Assembly (NCBI GenBank): GCA_902526005.1
Contig: CABZIW010000002.1
Span: 1-64,000, forward strand
DNA from: an uncultured Pelagibacteraceae bacterium
Lineage (GTDB): Bacteria; Pseudomonadota; Alphaproteobacteria; Pelagibacterales; AG-422-B15
Direction of reading: 5' to 3'
Length of the DNA: 64,000 nucleotides
Each line of letters begins with the position of its first letter. Within the stretch, counting starts at the first letter, position 1. Below, piece by piece: positions 17,935-27,663 of the stretch. The notes beneath the pieces are model-generated. The model was not told where the DNA came from, ran no database searches, and was given only the letters and a program-made list of their open reading frames with translations. The position numbers were made by a program, and so were the translations under genes.

Positions 17935-19054
17935 TTATAGTATTTAAAAATTTAGTCTCAATAATTTCAATGTCAAAAGCATCTAAACCAATAAATTTCC
18001 ATTCAGTATTCGTGAGAAGTATCATTTTTTTTACTCCAATTTCTGATAGGATTTGTGCTCCCATACCATAAATTCTAAGTTCGTCACTCGTATTTTGTAT
18101 TCGATTGTCTGAGTTTGATTGGTTTGTTATTAAATTATTAATTATAGATTTACCAGTATCTCTTATTAAGATAATGACTCCTCTATTTTCCATTTCAATG
18201 ATCTTAATAGCTTTGTGTAATGAAGCATCATCACTTCCGTAATTACCAAATAAATTATCAAAGTAGTCTGTAACATGTACTCTGACCATAATCGGATTTC
18301 CATCACTTACATTTCCTTTTGTTAGTACAATTTGCTCTGTACCATCGTAGAGTGACTCATATATTTTAATATTAAATTTACTACCTGAGTCTAAATTTAT
18401 TTCTGAGTCATAAGATTTTTTAATAAACTTATCTTTATTTCTTCTATGAGAAATTAAATCCACTATCCTTCCTATTTTAATGCTATGTTTTTTTGAAAAC
18501 TCAATAAGGTCAGGAATTCTTGCCATAGTGCCATCATCATTCATTATTTCGCAAATAACTCCCGCTGGCGTATACCCACTAAGCCTAGCTAAATCAACTG
18601 ATGCTTCAGTGTGACCAGCTCTCATTAATACGCCTCCGTCTCTCGCAACTAATGGAAATACATGTCCAGGGCTCATAATATCTTTTTTTGATTTGTTTTG
18701 ATCAATTGCAGTTTGAATTGTTACAGCTCGGTCTTGTGCAGAAATACCCGTTGTAACACCCTCTTTTGCCTCTATGGATATTGTAAATGCAGTAGTGTCG
18801 CGTGAGTCATTATTTTGTGACATCAAAGGTAAATCAAGTTCCTTTACTCTATTCTCTGTTAGCGATAAACAAATCAAACCTCTGCCATGTGTTGCCATAA
18901 AGTTTATTGCTTTATCGTCAACTTTCGCCGCAGGAATGATCAAATCTCCCTCATTTTCACGGTCTTCATCATCGACCATAATTACCATTTTACCAAGTTT
19001 TTGGTCTTCAATTATTTCTTCAATAGATGATATAAATTCATTATTCATAAGCAA
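17918..19054 (-). CDS. ribB: 3,4-dihydroxy-2-butanone 4-phosphate synthase fused to a degenerate GTP-cyclohydrolase-II-like domain (RibBX-like)
   Basis: N-terminal RibB motifs DDEDRENEGDLIIPA, RAGHTEASVDLARLSG. The C-terminal RibA-like domain lacks the HSEC...CDCG zinc motif (reads HVTDYFDNLFGNYGSDD). Confidence 0.9.
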   Translation of the reverse strand: MLMNNEFISSIEEIIEDQKLGKMVIMVDDEDRENEGDLIIPAAKVDDKAINFMATHGRGLICLSLTENRVKELDLPLMSQNNDSRDTTAFTISIEAKEGVTTGISAQDRAVTIQTAIDQNKSKKDIMSPGHVFPLVARDGGVLMRAGHTEASVDLARLSGYTPAGVICEIMNDDGTMARIPDLIEFSKKHSIKIGRIVDLISHRRNKDKFIKKSYDSEINLDSGSKFNIKIYESLYDGTEQIVLTKGNVSDGNPIMVRVHVTDYFDNLFGNYGSDDASLHKAIKIIEMENRGVIILIRDTGKSIINNLITNQSNSDNRIQNTSDELRIYGMGAQILSEIGVKKMILLTNTEWKFIGLDAFDIEIIETKFLNTINDKKI

Positions 19055-19060
19055 TATAGG

Positions 19061-19651
19061 TCAACGGTTTTGCGTAACATATCTTGCAAGCATATCTACT
19101 TCAAGATTTATTCTATCGCCTACTTTTAATTTATTAAGATTAGTTTTTTTCCATGTGTATGGAATTATATTAAGACAAATTTCACCTTTTTTGAAATTAT
19201 TGATAGTAAGTGAAATACCATTTATGGCAATAGACCCTTTTTTTGCGATAAACTTACTTAGTTTTTTAGAAATTTTGAATTTTAACTCATAAGAGCCATC
19301 AATTTTTATTGATGATACTAATGAAGCAGTATCATCTACATGTCCAAAAACGAAATGCCCACTAATTTCATCTCCAACTCTAAGAGATTTCTCAATATTT
19401 ACTAGATCGCCTATTTTTATATGATTAAAGTTTGTACAATTTACTGTCTCTTTTGAAACATCAAAGCTAAGTCTTGTTTTTTTAGATAATTTTTTTTTAG
19501 ATGTAACAGTTAAACATACTCCATTACAGCAAACTGAGCTTCCTTTTTTTACATCTTTAAAGTTAAGATCAGTATCAAGCACAAGTTGATAGTCTTTTCT
19601 TTTTTTATACTCTTTAACAGTTCCTATATTTTCTATTATTCCCGAAAACAT
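19061..19651 (-). CDS. ribE: Riboflavin synthase alpha chain
   Basis: MFSGIIENIGTV...VCCNGVCLTV...GHFVFGHVD...IAINGISLTI. Confidence 0.94.
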   Translation of the reverse strand: MFSGIIENIGTVKEYKKRKDYQLVLDTDLNFKDVKKGSSVCCNGVCLTVTSKKKLSKKTRLSFDVSKETVNCTNFNHIKIGDLVNIEKSLRVGDEISGHFVFGHVDDTASLVSSIKIDGSYELKFKISKKLSKFIAKKGSIAINGISLTINNFKKGEICLNIIPYTWKKTNLNKLKVGDRINLEVDMLARYVTQNR

Positions 19652-19654
19652 AGA

Positions 19655-20740
19655 TTATTTTTTCCTGTAAATTGATAATTGGTCATTATCAATTGATTTA
19701 ACACTAATTAACTTAAATTTTTTTAAATTTTCAATACTATCAATATCTAAATTTGAAACAGCATTAATACCTTTATTTCCCATAATTTTGCTCGCCCTAA
19801 ACCAAGCTATTTCGTCAATTAGATTTTCATTCAACAGAGAAGCTGATAATTTTGAGCCTCCTTCAACCAACACTCTCATATACCCTAAATCAGATATTTT
19901 TCTTATGACAGTATTGATATCTAACACATTATTTACTTCTTTAATTTTTATATACTTTATATTCTTTGAATTTAAAATTTTTTTCTTCATTTTATCAGAA
20001 TGAAAAATATATATTTTACGGTTTTTATTGCTAAATATTTTTAAATTATGATTTAAATCTAGTCTTCTATCTAAAACAAATATATCAGGAGATCTTTCAC
20101 TTAATCCTTCAAGCCTACAATCTAATATAGGGTTATCTTTTCTTATTGTGCCAGTTCCTACAATCAAACATTCGTTCAACGATCTTAATTTATGGCCAAA
20201 CATTCGTGAAGTTGAATTAGTGATCCATTTACTTTCGTATAAATTTGTCGCAATCTTACCATCAGCTGTAGATGCAATTTTAAGCGTTATAAATGGCTTA
20301 CGATCTTTTATTGAATTAAAAAAAATATTATTTAATTCTTCAACTTTATCACCAAAATTTTTAATAATTACGTTAATACCAGCTGATCTTAATTTTTTTA
20401 CTGAATTATTATTAACTAGGGGATTTTTATCAACCTGAGAGATGATCACTTTTGCAAATTTGAGTTCTATAATTTTGTCAACACAAGGTGGGGTTTTACC
20501 TTCATGCGAACATGGTTCTAGAGTGCAATACAAATGAGCACCTTTAATATCTTTTTTATTTTTAATTTGGTTTATTGCATGAATTTCAGCGTGAGGTACA
20601 CCTTGAGGCTGTGTCCAACCTCTTGACAAAATCATACCGTTGTTAACAATTACTGCTCCTACCGGAGGGTTTGGATACGTTGTACCAATGGCCCTAAGTG
20701 CCATCCTTTCTGCAATTCTAAGATAATTTTTTTCACTCAA
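19655..20740 (-). CDS. ribD: Bifunctional pyrimidine deaminase/reductase
   Basis: PNPPVGAVIV, HAEIHA, CTLEPCSHEGKTPPC, KIASTADGKIAT, LVEGGSKL. Confidence 0.95.
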   Translation of the reverse strand: MSEKNYLRIAERMALRAIGTTYPNPPVGAVIVNNGMILSRGWTQPQGVPHAEIHAINQIKNKKDIKGAHLYCTLEPCSHEGKTPPCVDKIIELKFAKVIISQVDKNPLVNNNSVKKLRSAGINVIIKNFGDKVEELNNIFFNSIKDRKPFITLKIASTADGKIATNLYESKWITNSTSRMFGHKLRSLNECLIVGTGTIRKDNPILDCRLEGLSERSPDIFVLDRRLDLNHNLKIFSNKNRKIYIFHSDKMKKKILNSKNIKYIKIKEVNNVLDINTVIRKISDLGYMRVLVEGGSKLSASLLNENLIDEIAWFRASKIMGNKGINAVSNLDIDSIENLKKFKLISVKSIDNDQLSIYRKK

Positions 20741-20748
20741 ATGCTAAC

Positions 20749-21207
20749 CTAATCTTCAGTGGAAGAAATTACACCTAAGAACTCTTCAAAATCTTTTGCC
20801 TCACGAAAATTTTTATAGACTGATGCAAAACGTACATATGCAACAGAGTCAATGCTTTGCAATCCTTCCATAACAATTTCACCTATCACATCTGATGAAA
20901 CTTCTGTTTCACCTAGACTCTCAACTCGTCTAACTATACCACTAATCATTCTATCAACTCTTTCATTGTCAACTGGTCTTTTTCTTAGAGCTATTTGTAC
21001 TGATCTTTCTAGTTTATCACGATCAAATGGGACTTTCTTTCCTGATTTTTTAAGAACAGTCAGTTCCCTTAATTGTATACGTTCAAATGTTGTGAAGCGT
21101 GCACCACATGCAGAGCAAAACCTTCTTCTTCTTATAGCAGAATTGTCCTCCGTAGCTCGAGAGTCCTTGACTTGGGTATCATTATTTCCACAAAATGGAC
21201 ACTTCAT
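20749..21207 (-). CDS. nrdR: Transcriptional repressor NrdR
   Basis: [21 protein letters not shown]...[22 protein letters not shown]-cone domain. Confidence 0.97.
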   Translation of the reverse strand: MKCPFCGNNDTQVKDSRATEDNSAIRRRRFCSACGARFTTFERIQLRELTVLKKSGKKVPFDRDKLERSVQIALRKRPVDNERVDRMISGIVRRVESLGETEVSSDVIGEIVMEGLQSIDSVAYVRFASVYKNFREAKDFEEFLGVISSTED

Positions 21208-21215
21208 ATCGTCAC

Positions 21216-22478
21216 CTAATTATAAATTGGAAATTGATTACAGAGATTTATCACTTTCTCTTTAACTATTTTTTCAACTTTACTGTTATCATTTGGGTTT
21301 TGCTTTAATCCTGATAACGTTTCAAGAATTAAATTTCCAACAGTTTCAAATTCCTTTTCTTTAAAACCTCTTGTTGTAGCGGCAGGAGTCCCCAATCTGA
21401 TTCCAGAAGTTATTTTTGGGGGTTTCGGGTCCTTTGGTATTCCATTTTTATTACATGTAATGTGAGCTTCCTCAAGACTTGTTGAAGCTGCATCGCCTGT
21501 CAGGTCCATTGGGGTTAAATCAACTAATATTAGATGCGTGTCTGTGCCTCCGGAAACAATTTTGAGACCACCATCTACTAGTGTTTGACTAAGAGTTTGA
21601 GCATTTTTAATAACTTGTTTTATATATTCTTTGAATTCTGGTTTTAGAGCTTCACCAAAGGCAACAGCTTTACCTGCTATTACATGCATTAAAGGTCCAC
21701 CTTGATACCCTGGGAATACAGCTGAATTAAATTTTTTGCCTAAGTCTTTATTATTAGAAAGTATCATGCCACCTCTAGCACCTCTTATAGTTTTGTGGGT
21801 TGTCGAAGTAACAACATCTGCAAATTCTATAGGATTAGGATACTCTTCAGCTGCAACTAATCCTGAAAAGTGAGCCATATCTACATGCAGATATGCTCCT
21901 ACCAAGTCACAAATTTCACGAAATCTTTTGAAGTCTATAATTCTCGAGTAAGCACTTCCTCCTGCAATTATTATTTTAGGTTTATGTTCTTTTGCGAGCG
22001 ACTCAACTTCATCATAATTTATCAACCCTTCATCATCCAATCCATACTGAACTGCATTGAACCATTTTCCTGACATAGATGGTGCTGACCCATGAGTTAA
22101 ATGTCCACCAGCATCCAAGCTCATACCTAAAATTGTATCTCCTGGTTTTATTAGAGCTAACATAACCGCGCCATTAGCCTGTGCTCCTGAATGAGGCTGC
22201 ACATTAGCATATTCGCATTTATAGAGTTTTTTTAGTCTCTGAATTGCAAGGTCCTCAGCAATATCAACAAATTCACAGCCTCCATAATAACGGGCAGCCG
22301 TATACCCTTCTGCATATTTATTTGTTAATACAGATCCTTGAGCTTCTAATACGGCTTTTGAAACAATATTTTCTGATGCAATTAACTCAATCTGATTTTG
22401 TTGTCTTGAAAGTTCTTTGTTTATTGCTTCATGAATTTCGTTATCGATATCTTGAAGTGGAGATGAAAAAAAAGTCAT
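21216..22478 (-). CDS. glyA: Serine hydroxymethyltransferase
   Basis: [48 protein letters not shown]. Confidence 0.97.
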   Translation of the reverse strand: MTFFSSPLQDIDNEIHEAINKELSRQQNQIELIASENIVSKAVLEAQGSVLTNKYAEGYTAARYYGGCEFVDIAEDLAIQRLKKLYKCEYANVQPHSGAQANGAVMLALIKPGDTILGMSLDAGGHLTHGSAPSMSGKWFNAVQYGLDDEGLINYDEVESLAKEHKPKIIIAGGSAYSRIIDFKRFREICDLVGAYLHVDMAHFSGLVAAEEYPNPIEFADVVTSTTHKTIRGARGGMILSNNKDLGKKFNSAVFPGYQGGPLMHVIAGKAVAFGEALKPEFKEYIKQVIKNAQTLSQTLVDGGLKIVSGGTDTHLILVDLTPMDLTGDAASTSLEEAHITCNKNGIPKDPKPPKITSGIRLGTPAATTRGFKEKEFETVGNLILETLSGLKQNPNDNSKVEKIVKEKVINLCNQFPIYN

Positions 22479-22482
22479 ATAA

Positions 22483-22920
22483 TTATCCTATTTTATTTAT
22501 TCTAACAGCGTGTCGGCTGCCTTCAAAGTCCGTATTTAAGAATGTTTCAACTAGACTTAAGGCTGTAGCTTCATCTATAACACGGGCGCCTAAAGTCAAA
22601 ATATTTGCATCATTATGTTCCCTAGCTAATTTTGTAACCTCACTGCTATAACAAAGAGCAGCTCTAATCCCAGGTTTTTTATTTGCTGCCATTGCCATCC
22701 CTTGGCCAGTTCCACAAACTAATACGCCCTTATGAGCTTTTTCATTTAAAATATCATTTGTAACTTTTGATGCGTAGTCAGGATAATCTACTGGATCTTT
22801 TTTATCTGGTCCTCTATCAATAACATCAACTCCACAATCTAAAAGGCGTTTAATTATTTGATCTTTTAGATCAAAACCTGCGTGGTCTGAAGCAATAGAT
22901 ACTTTAGTTTGTTCACTCAT
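22483..22920 (-). CDS. rpiB: Ribose-5-phosphate isomerase B
   Basis: [38 protein letters not shown]. Confidence 0.94.
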   Translation of the reverse strand: MSEQTKVSIASDHAGFDLKDQIIKRLLDCGVDVIDRGPDKKDPVDYPDYASKVTNDILNEKAHKGVLVCGTGQGMAMAANKKPGIRAALCYSSEVTKLAREHNDANILTLGARVIDEATALSLVETFLNTDFEGSRHAVRINKIG

Positions 22921-22975
22921 ATTGGATATTATTAAACTAATTATACTAAATCTTGTATATAAAAAAATACAATAA

Positions 22976-23725
22976 TTAATTCCAAAGAGACTTTTTTTGT
23001 AAGACTTTTTTTAAAGTTGTCGGTTTATCTGTCATTATACCGTCAACATTTATATTTATTAGATCAATCATCTGGTTTTCATCATTAATTGTCCAGACAT
23101 GTATTTTTTTTCCAAGACTATGAACATGCTCGACTAGATCGCTAGTAACAATTCTAAAGCCCATATATGTCATAGGTATTTGAAGACATGGAATACTATT
23201 ATCATAGATAGAAAATAATCTATTAAGAAAAAATAATATGGTCTCACTCTTAGTCATGGATGAACATAGATTATCTTTAAACTCATTTCTCAAAATATCT
23301 ATCTTGGTATTACTAAATGAACCAATACATAATCTGTCAATATTTTTCATAGATTTTAATTTATCTTTCAATAAGTATGCAGACTCTAAACTTTTCGGTT
23401 CAATATTAAAATTTATCTCAGGCCAAGAAGATAAGGCCTCGTCAAGTAATGGGATCGTATGTGTCTCAAAAATTTTTATATTTTTTAACTCTTCATAATT
23501 TAAATTTTCTATTTTTGCATCTAGACCAAGAATTCTTTTTAAATCTGGATCATGAAATATTATTAACTTATTATCTTTTGTATGCCTCACATCTGTCTCA
23601 ATGTGCCGATATCCTAAATTAATTGAATTATTGAATGCGTCTAAAGTATTTTCACAAAAATCATAGGAACCGCCACGATGTGCGAATGGAATAAAATTAT
23701 AATTGTCTAAAAATTTAAAAGACAT
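22976..23725 (-). CDS. Glycerophosphodiester phosphodiesterase family protein (copy 1)
   Basis: FAHRGGSYDFCENTLDAF, IETDVRHTKDNKLIIFHDPDLKRI, VWTINDENQMIDLINI. Confidence 0.88.
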   Translation of the reverse strand: MSFKFLDNYNFIPFAHRGGSYDFCENTLDAFNNSINLGYRHIETDVRHTKDNKLIIFHDPDLKRILGLDAKIENLNYEELKNIKIFETHTIPLLDEALSSWPEINFNIEPKSLESAYLLKDKLKSMKNIDRLCIGSFSNTKIDILRNEFKDNLCSSMTKSETILFFLNRLFSIYDNSIPCLQIPMTYMGFRIVTSDLVEHVHSLGKKIHVWTINDENQMIDLININVDGIMTDKPTTLKKVLQKKSLWN

Positions 23726-23739
23726 ATATATACTGAGTT

Positions 23740-24507
23740 ATGTTACTTAATTTTATAACTATATTAGGCTTCAATTTTATCGTCATTACTATTTTGTGGA
23801 TATCATCCCTTAAAACTAGAAGAGCAGATTTTATTGATATTTACTGGGGTCCTAGTTTCTTTTTTTCATTTCTTTTGGCTCTGGTAATAAATAATTCATT
23901 TTCTGTTACTGAAATAATATGCTTATTTCTAATAACAATATGGGGTTTTAGACTTGGAATCTATCTTTTAATTAGAAATGTTAATAAGACTGAGGATATT
24001 AGATATGTTAAAATTAGAGAAGCTAGGGGAGATACTGGTCTTTATTTAACGGCTTACTTAATCCAAATAATTTTAATACCAATTATCTCATTGCCTCTGA
24101 TCAGCATTTTAGACACTAGTATTGATCTTAGTTTTGTCCATTGGGTAGGTATATTGATAGCACTTTCAGGAATTCTTATTGAAACAATAGCTGATATACA
24201 ATTATCCAAGTTTAAATTAGATCAAAATAATATTAATAAAGTTATGGATAAAGGGCTTTGGTATTATTCAAGACACCCTAATTATTTCGGGGATAGTCTA
24301 TTTTGGTGGGGTATTACAATTTACTGTTTTGCATTATCCAACAATTTATTAATTTTTATTGCTCCAATAATAATGACTTACTTATTACTTAGGGTTTCTG
24401 GTGTGACTATGTTAGAAAATAGATTATCAAAAAAGAAGGGTGGTTATACTGAGTATATAAACTCTACTAGCTCTTTTATAATATTGCCAAAGAAAAAATC
24501 TAAATGA
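23740..24507 (+). CDS. DUF1295/steroid 5-alpha-reductase-like membrane protein
   Basis: ADFIDIYWGPSFF, WGFRLGIYLLIRN, GLWYYSRHPNYFGDSLFWWG. Confidence 0.88.
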   Translation: MLLNFITILGFNFIVITILWISSLKTRRADFIDIYWGPSFFFSFLLALVINNSFSVTEIICLFLITIWGFRLGIYLLIRNVNKTEDIRYVKIREARGDTGLYLTAYLIQIILIPIISLPLISILDTSIDLSFVHWVGILIALSGILIETIADIQLSKFKLDQNNINKVMDKGLWYYSRHPNYFGDSLFWWGITIYCFALSNNLLIFIAPIIMTYLLLRVSGVTMLENRLSKKKGGYTEYINSTSSFIILPKKKSK

Positions 24508-25511
24508 GTGTATCAGAACTTAAATATCCAAAAAATAGGTTGCGACGAACTCGTCAAGCTAAATGGATTAGAAACCTTACTCAAGAAAGTATGCTTAGTA
24601 CAAACGATTTAGTATGGCCAGTTTTTGTATGTGAAGGAAACAATATCAAAGATGAAATTCAATCAATGCCTAATGTTTATAGGTATTCGATAGACAATTT
24701 AAATGAGGTCTATGATATTGCTAGTGAGCATAAAATAAATCTTATAGCTGTATTTCCGTTCACGCCTCAGGAGCTAAAAACAAAATATGGAGATGAAGCA
24801 CTAAATCCAAATAATTTAGTTTGTAAGTCTCTTGAAAAGCTTAAAAGTCATAAGTCTGACTTTGGTATTATGTGCGATGTTGCATTAGATCCATATACAG
24901 ATCATGGCCATGATGGATTATTAAGCGATGAAGGTAAGATTTTAAACGATGAAACTAATGGTGTTTTAGTTAAACAATCTATCCTGCTTGCTGAACATGG
25001 TGCAGATATAATTGCCCCCTCAGATATGATGGATGGTAGGATTGGCATGATTAGAGACGAGTTAGAAAAAAATAAATTTGTGGATACTCTCATTTTGTCT
25101 TATGCAGCAAAATATTCATCAAGCATGTATGCGCCATTTAGAGATGCTATTGGCTCTTCCAAGAATTTAAAGACAGATAAAAAAACTTACCAGATGAATA
25201 TATTGAATTCTGATGAAGCAATCAGGGAGGCATCAATGGACATAGCTGAAGGGGCCGATATGATAATGGTAAAGCCTGGAATTAGCTATTTGGACATCGT
25301 ATACAGAATTAAGAATGAACTTAAGTATCCCACATTTGCCTACCAAGTTTCAGGTGAGTACTCACTCATTAAATTCGGATCACAACAAGGTATAATTAAC
25401 GAAGAAACTATGGTTATAGAACAATTGTCTTCATTCAAAAGAGCAGGAGCAGATGCAATAATTACTTATTATGCACCTGAAGTTTCAAAATTTTTAAAAC
25501 TAATTGATTAA
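24504..25511 (+). CDS. hemB: Delta-aminolevulinic acid dehydratase (porphobilinogen synthase)
   Basis: RRTRQAKWIRNL, DVALDPYTDHGHDG, DIIAPSDMMDGRI, MIMVKPGISYLDI. Confidence 0.96.
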   Translation: MSVSELKYPKNRLRRTRQAKWIRNLTQESMLSTNDLVWPVFVCEGNNIKDEIQSMPNVYRYSIDNLNEVYDIASEHKINLIAVFPFTPQELKTKYGDEALNPNNLVCKSLEKLKSHKSDFGIMCDVALDPYTDHGHDGLLSDEGKILNDETNGVLVKQSILLAEHGADIIAPSDMMDGRIGMIRDELEKNKFVDTLILSYAAKYSSSMYAPFRDAIGSSKNLKTDKKTYQMNILNSDEAIREASMDIAEGADMIMVKPGISYLDIVYRIKNELKYPTFAYQVSGEYSLIKFGSQQGIINEETMVIEQLSSFKRAGADAIITYYAPEVSKFLKLID

Positions 25512-26363
25512 ACGTTTTATTAAACTTGATGTATCAAGTTTATTTCCGCCTAAATCTTGTATATCGCTATAGAATTTATCGACAATTTTAGTCACCTCTA
25601 AATTAATACCATGTGTGTCTGCTTCTGCAAATGCAATTGAAAGATCTTTTCTCATTAAATCAACTGCAAAACCAAAGTCAAATTCTCCCGCTACCATTGA
25701 TTTAAAACGATTATCCATTTGCCATGATTGTGCTGCGCCTGATGAAATTACTTCCAATACATCATCAGGGTTTAAATCGGTCTGCTTCATAAAATAAATT
25801 GACTCTGATAAGCCTTGAACTAGTCCTGCAATACAAATTTGATTAATTATTTTTGTTAGCTGACCAGATCCTGAAGTGCCCATATATTTTATTTTTTTTC
25901 CATATGATCCTAATATTTCAATACTTCTTTCATATGCCTTCTCTGAACCTCCAATCATTATACTTAATTGGCCTTTTTCCGCTCCTGCTTGTCCACCTGA
26001 TATTGGGGCATCAAGAAAACTAACACCTAAATTTTCTAAGTTTTTTTCTACTTCTCTTACAATTCTTGGTGATACAGTTGAATGATCAATGAATATTGAC
26101 TTTTCGCTCAGAGAGTTCAGACACCCTTTATCTATTGAGGTTATTTCTTTTAAATCTTCATCGTTGCCTACACATGAAATAATAAAATCATATTTTTGAT
26201 TAGTTTCTGATAATTTATCAATAACTTTCCCTTTATAGTTTTTGATCCAGTTATCACATTTACTTTTTGTGCGATTATAAATAGAAACATTATGTTTTTT
26301 TGATAGGTAGCCAGCCATTGGAGAGCCCATTTTCCCAATCCCTATAAAAAGAATGTTATACAT
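25500..26363 (-). CDS. NAD(P)-dependent 3-hydroxyisobutyrate dehydrogenase-family oxidoreductase
   Basis: FIGIGKMGSPMAGYL, FLDAPISGGQAGAEKGQLSIMIGG, GSGQLTKIINQ. Confidence 0.88.
   Translation of the reverse strand: MYNILFIGIGKMGSPMAGYLSKKHNVSIYNRTKSKCDNWIKNYKGKVIDKLSETNQKYDFIISCVGNDEDLKEITSIDKGCLNSLSEKSIFIDHSTVSPRIVREVEKNLENLGVSFLDAPISGGQAGAEKGQLSIMIGGSEKAYERSIEILGSYGKKIKYMGTSGSGQLTKIINQICIAGLVQGLSESIYFMKQTDLNPDDVLEVISSGAAQSWQMDNRFKSMVAGEFDFGFAVDLMRKDLSIAFAEADTHGINLEVTKIVDKFYSDIQDLGGNKLDTSSLIKRLIN
25521..25542 (+). terminator. Perfect hairpin downstream of hemB, inside the opposing oxidoreductase coding end
   Basis: TAAACTTGAT-GT-ATCAAGTTTA (10-bp inverted repeat) followed by TTT. Confidence 0.5.
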
Positions 26364-27645
26364 TGAAAATATCCATCATTCTTTGCATAGAGCTTATGGT
26401 TACAAGCAAAGGCATCCTAAATAATCTTCCTCCAGGAAAATTTTTGTGTTTAATCTTTTCAAATGCCTCGAGCTCCTTTGTTTTTTCACTTACCATATTT
26501 TCTGCTACAATCTTTCCAGCAATTCCAGTTAATGCAACTCCATGTCCTGAGAAGCCTTGAGCATAATAAATTTTATCATTTACCATCCCAATGTCAGGCA
26601 CTCTATTCATTGTTAACGCTATTAATCCACCCCAGATATAGTCAATTTTTAATTCACTTAAATTTGGATACACTTTATTTAATTGCCTCTTGGTTCTTTT
26701 TTTTAGTCCCTCTACAATCTTTAGTGAATAGCCTACTGCACCACCAAATATCATTCTCTTGCTGTCAGATAATCTATAATAATTTAAATCAAAATTTGTA
26801 TCACTAACGCAATAATCGTTTGGCAGTATTTCTCTCTGTAGATTTTGACTTAATGGCTCAGTACAGACAATATAAGTAGCACATGGCATTATTCTATTTT
26901 CAATACCTAAATTTAGACCTTTTATATAGGCGTTGCAACATACTGCTATTTTTTTTGCTTTTACCATCCCTCTATCTGTAAGAACCTCAACCGCATGACT
27001 TGTTTGATTAATCTTAGTTACCACAGATCTTTCATAGAGTTTTACATTTAATTTTTCTGCCGCTTTTACCAAACCCAATGCATATTTAATCGGATGTAAA
27101 TGCCCCGCCCCTTTATCAAGAACACCCCCGTAGTAAAGTGATGAACCAATTTCCTTATCGACACTATTTTTGTCAAGGAGTTCCAATTTATTATAGTTGT
27201 ATGTTTTTATTTTATACTCTCTATTTTCTTCATACTCTCTAAGTTTGGCCGCGCTAGTAGCGGCACTAATTCCCCCATTTTTTTTATCACATTCAATGCC
27301 AAATTCCCTTATTCTGTCGTCAATTAAATCTACAGAAGCTTGAGATATATCCCAGATTTGCCTTGCAAGTTTAATTCCATATTTCTTCTCAATTACGTCT
27401 ATACCCCATGATACGTCATTCCAGATTTGGCCTCCATTTCTGCCCGAAGCGCCCCATCCAAATAAATTTTGCTCAATTACAATTACCTTTAGTCCTTTTT
27501 TTGCAGCCTCAATAGCTGTTGATAGTCCTGAAAAGCCTCCGCCGACTACACAGATGTCACACTCATGATTGTCAATTAGTTGATCATAAGGTTTCTTTAG
27601 GGTCTCTATATTTTGCGCATAGTAACTGTCTGGATAGTTTTCCAT
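26356..27645 (-). CDS. FAD-dependent amine/amino-acid oxidoreductase (DadA/PuuB-like)
   Basis: CDICVVGGGFSGLSTAIEAAKKGLKVIVIEQ, GWGASGRNGGQIW, YYAQGFSGHGVALTGIAGKIVAE. Confidence 0.85.
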   Translation of the reverse strand: MENYPDSYYAQNIETLKKPYDQLIDNHECDICVVGGGFSGLSTAIEAAKKGLKVIVIEQNLFGWGASGRNGGQIWNDVSWGIDVIEKKYGIKLARQIWDISQASVDLIDDRIREFGIECDKKNGGISAATSAAKLREYEENREYKIKTYNYNKLELLDKNSVDKEIGSSLYYGGVLDKGAGHLHPIKYALGLVKAAEKLNVKLYERSVVTKINQTSHAVEVLTDRGMVKAKKIAVCCNAYIKGLNLGIENRIMPCATYIVCTEPLSQNLQREILPNDYCVSDTNFDLNYYRLSDSKRMIFGGAVGYSLKIVEGLKKRTKRQLNKVYPNLSELKIDYIWGGLIALTMNRVPDIGMVNDKIYYAQGFSGHGVALTGIAGKIVAENMVSEKTKELEAFEKIKHKNFPGGRLFRMPLLVTISSMQRMMDIFNV

Positions 27646-27663
27646 ATAAAACTAAGATAGATA

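Noticed and set aside
18774-19292. 172-aa plus-strand ORF antisense to ribB(A/X)/ribE
   Set aside because: Fully antisense to well-supported genes. Composition (Ser/Ile/Phe-rich) looks like a reverse-frame artefact, with no recognisable family.
21208-21215. Possible glycine riboswitch or other leader upstream of glyA/nrdR
   Set aside because: Genes are packed with only a few nt between them; no leader space.
20852-21265. 137-aa plus-strand ORF antisense to nrdR
   Set aside because: Shadow ORF of a strongly conserved gene; no SD or family signature.
22244-22651. 135-aa plus-strand ORF overlapping glyA and rpiB antisense
   Set aside because: Shadow ORF spanning two confident minus-strand genes.
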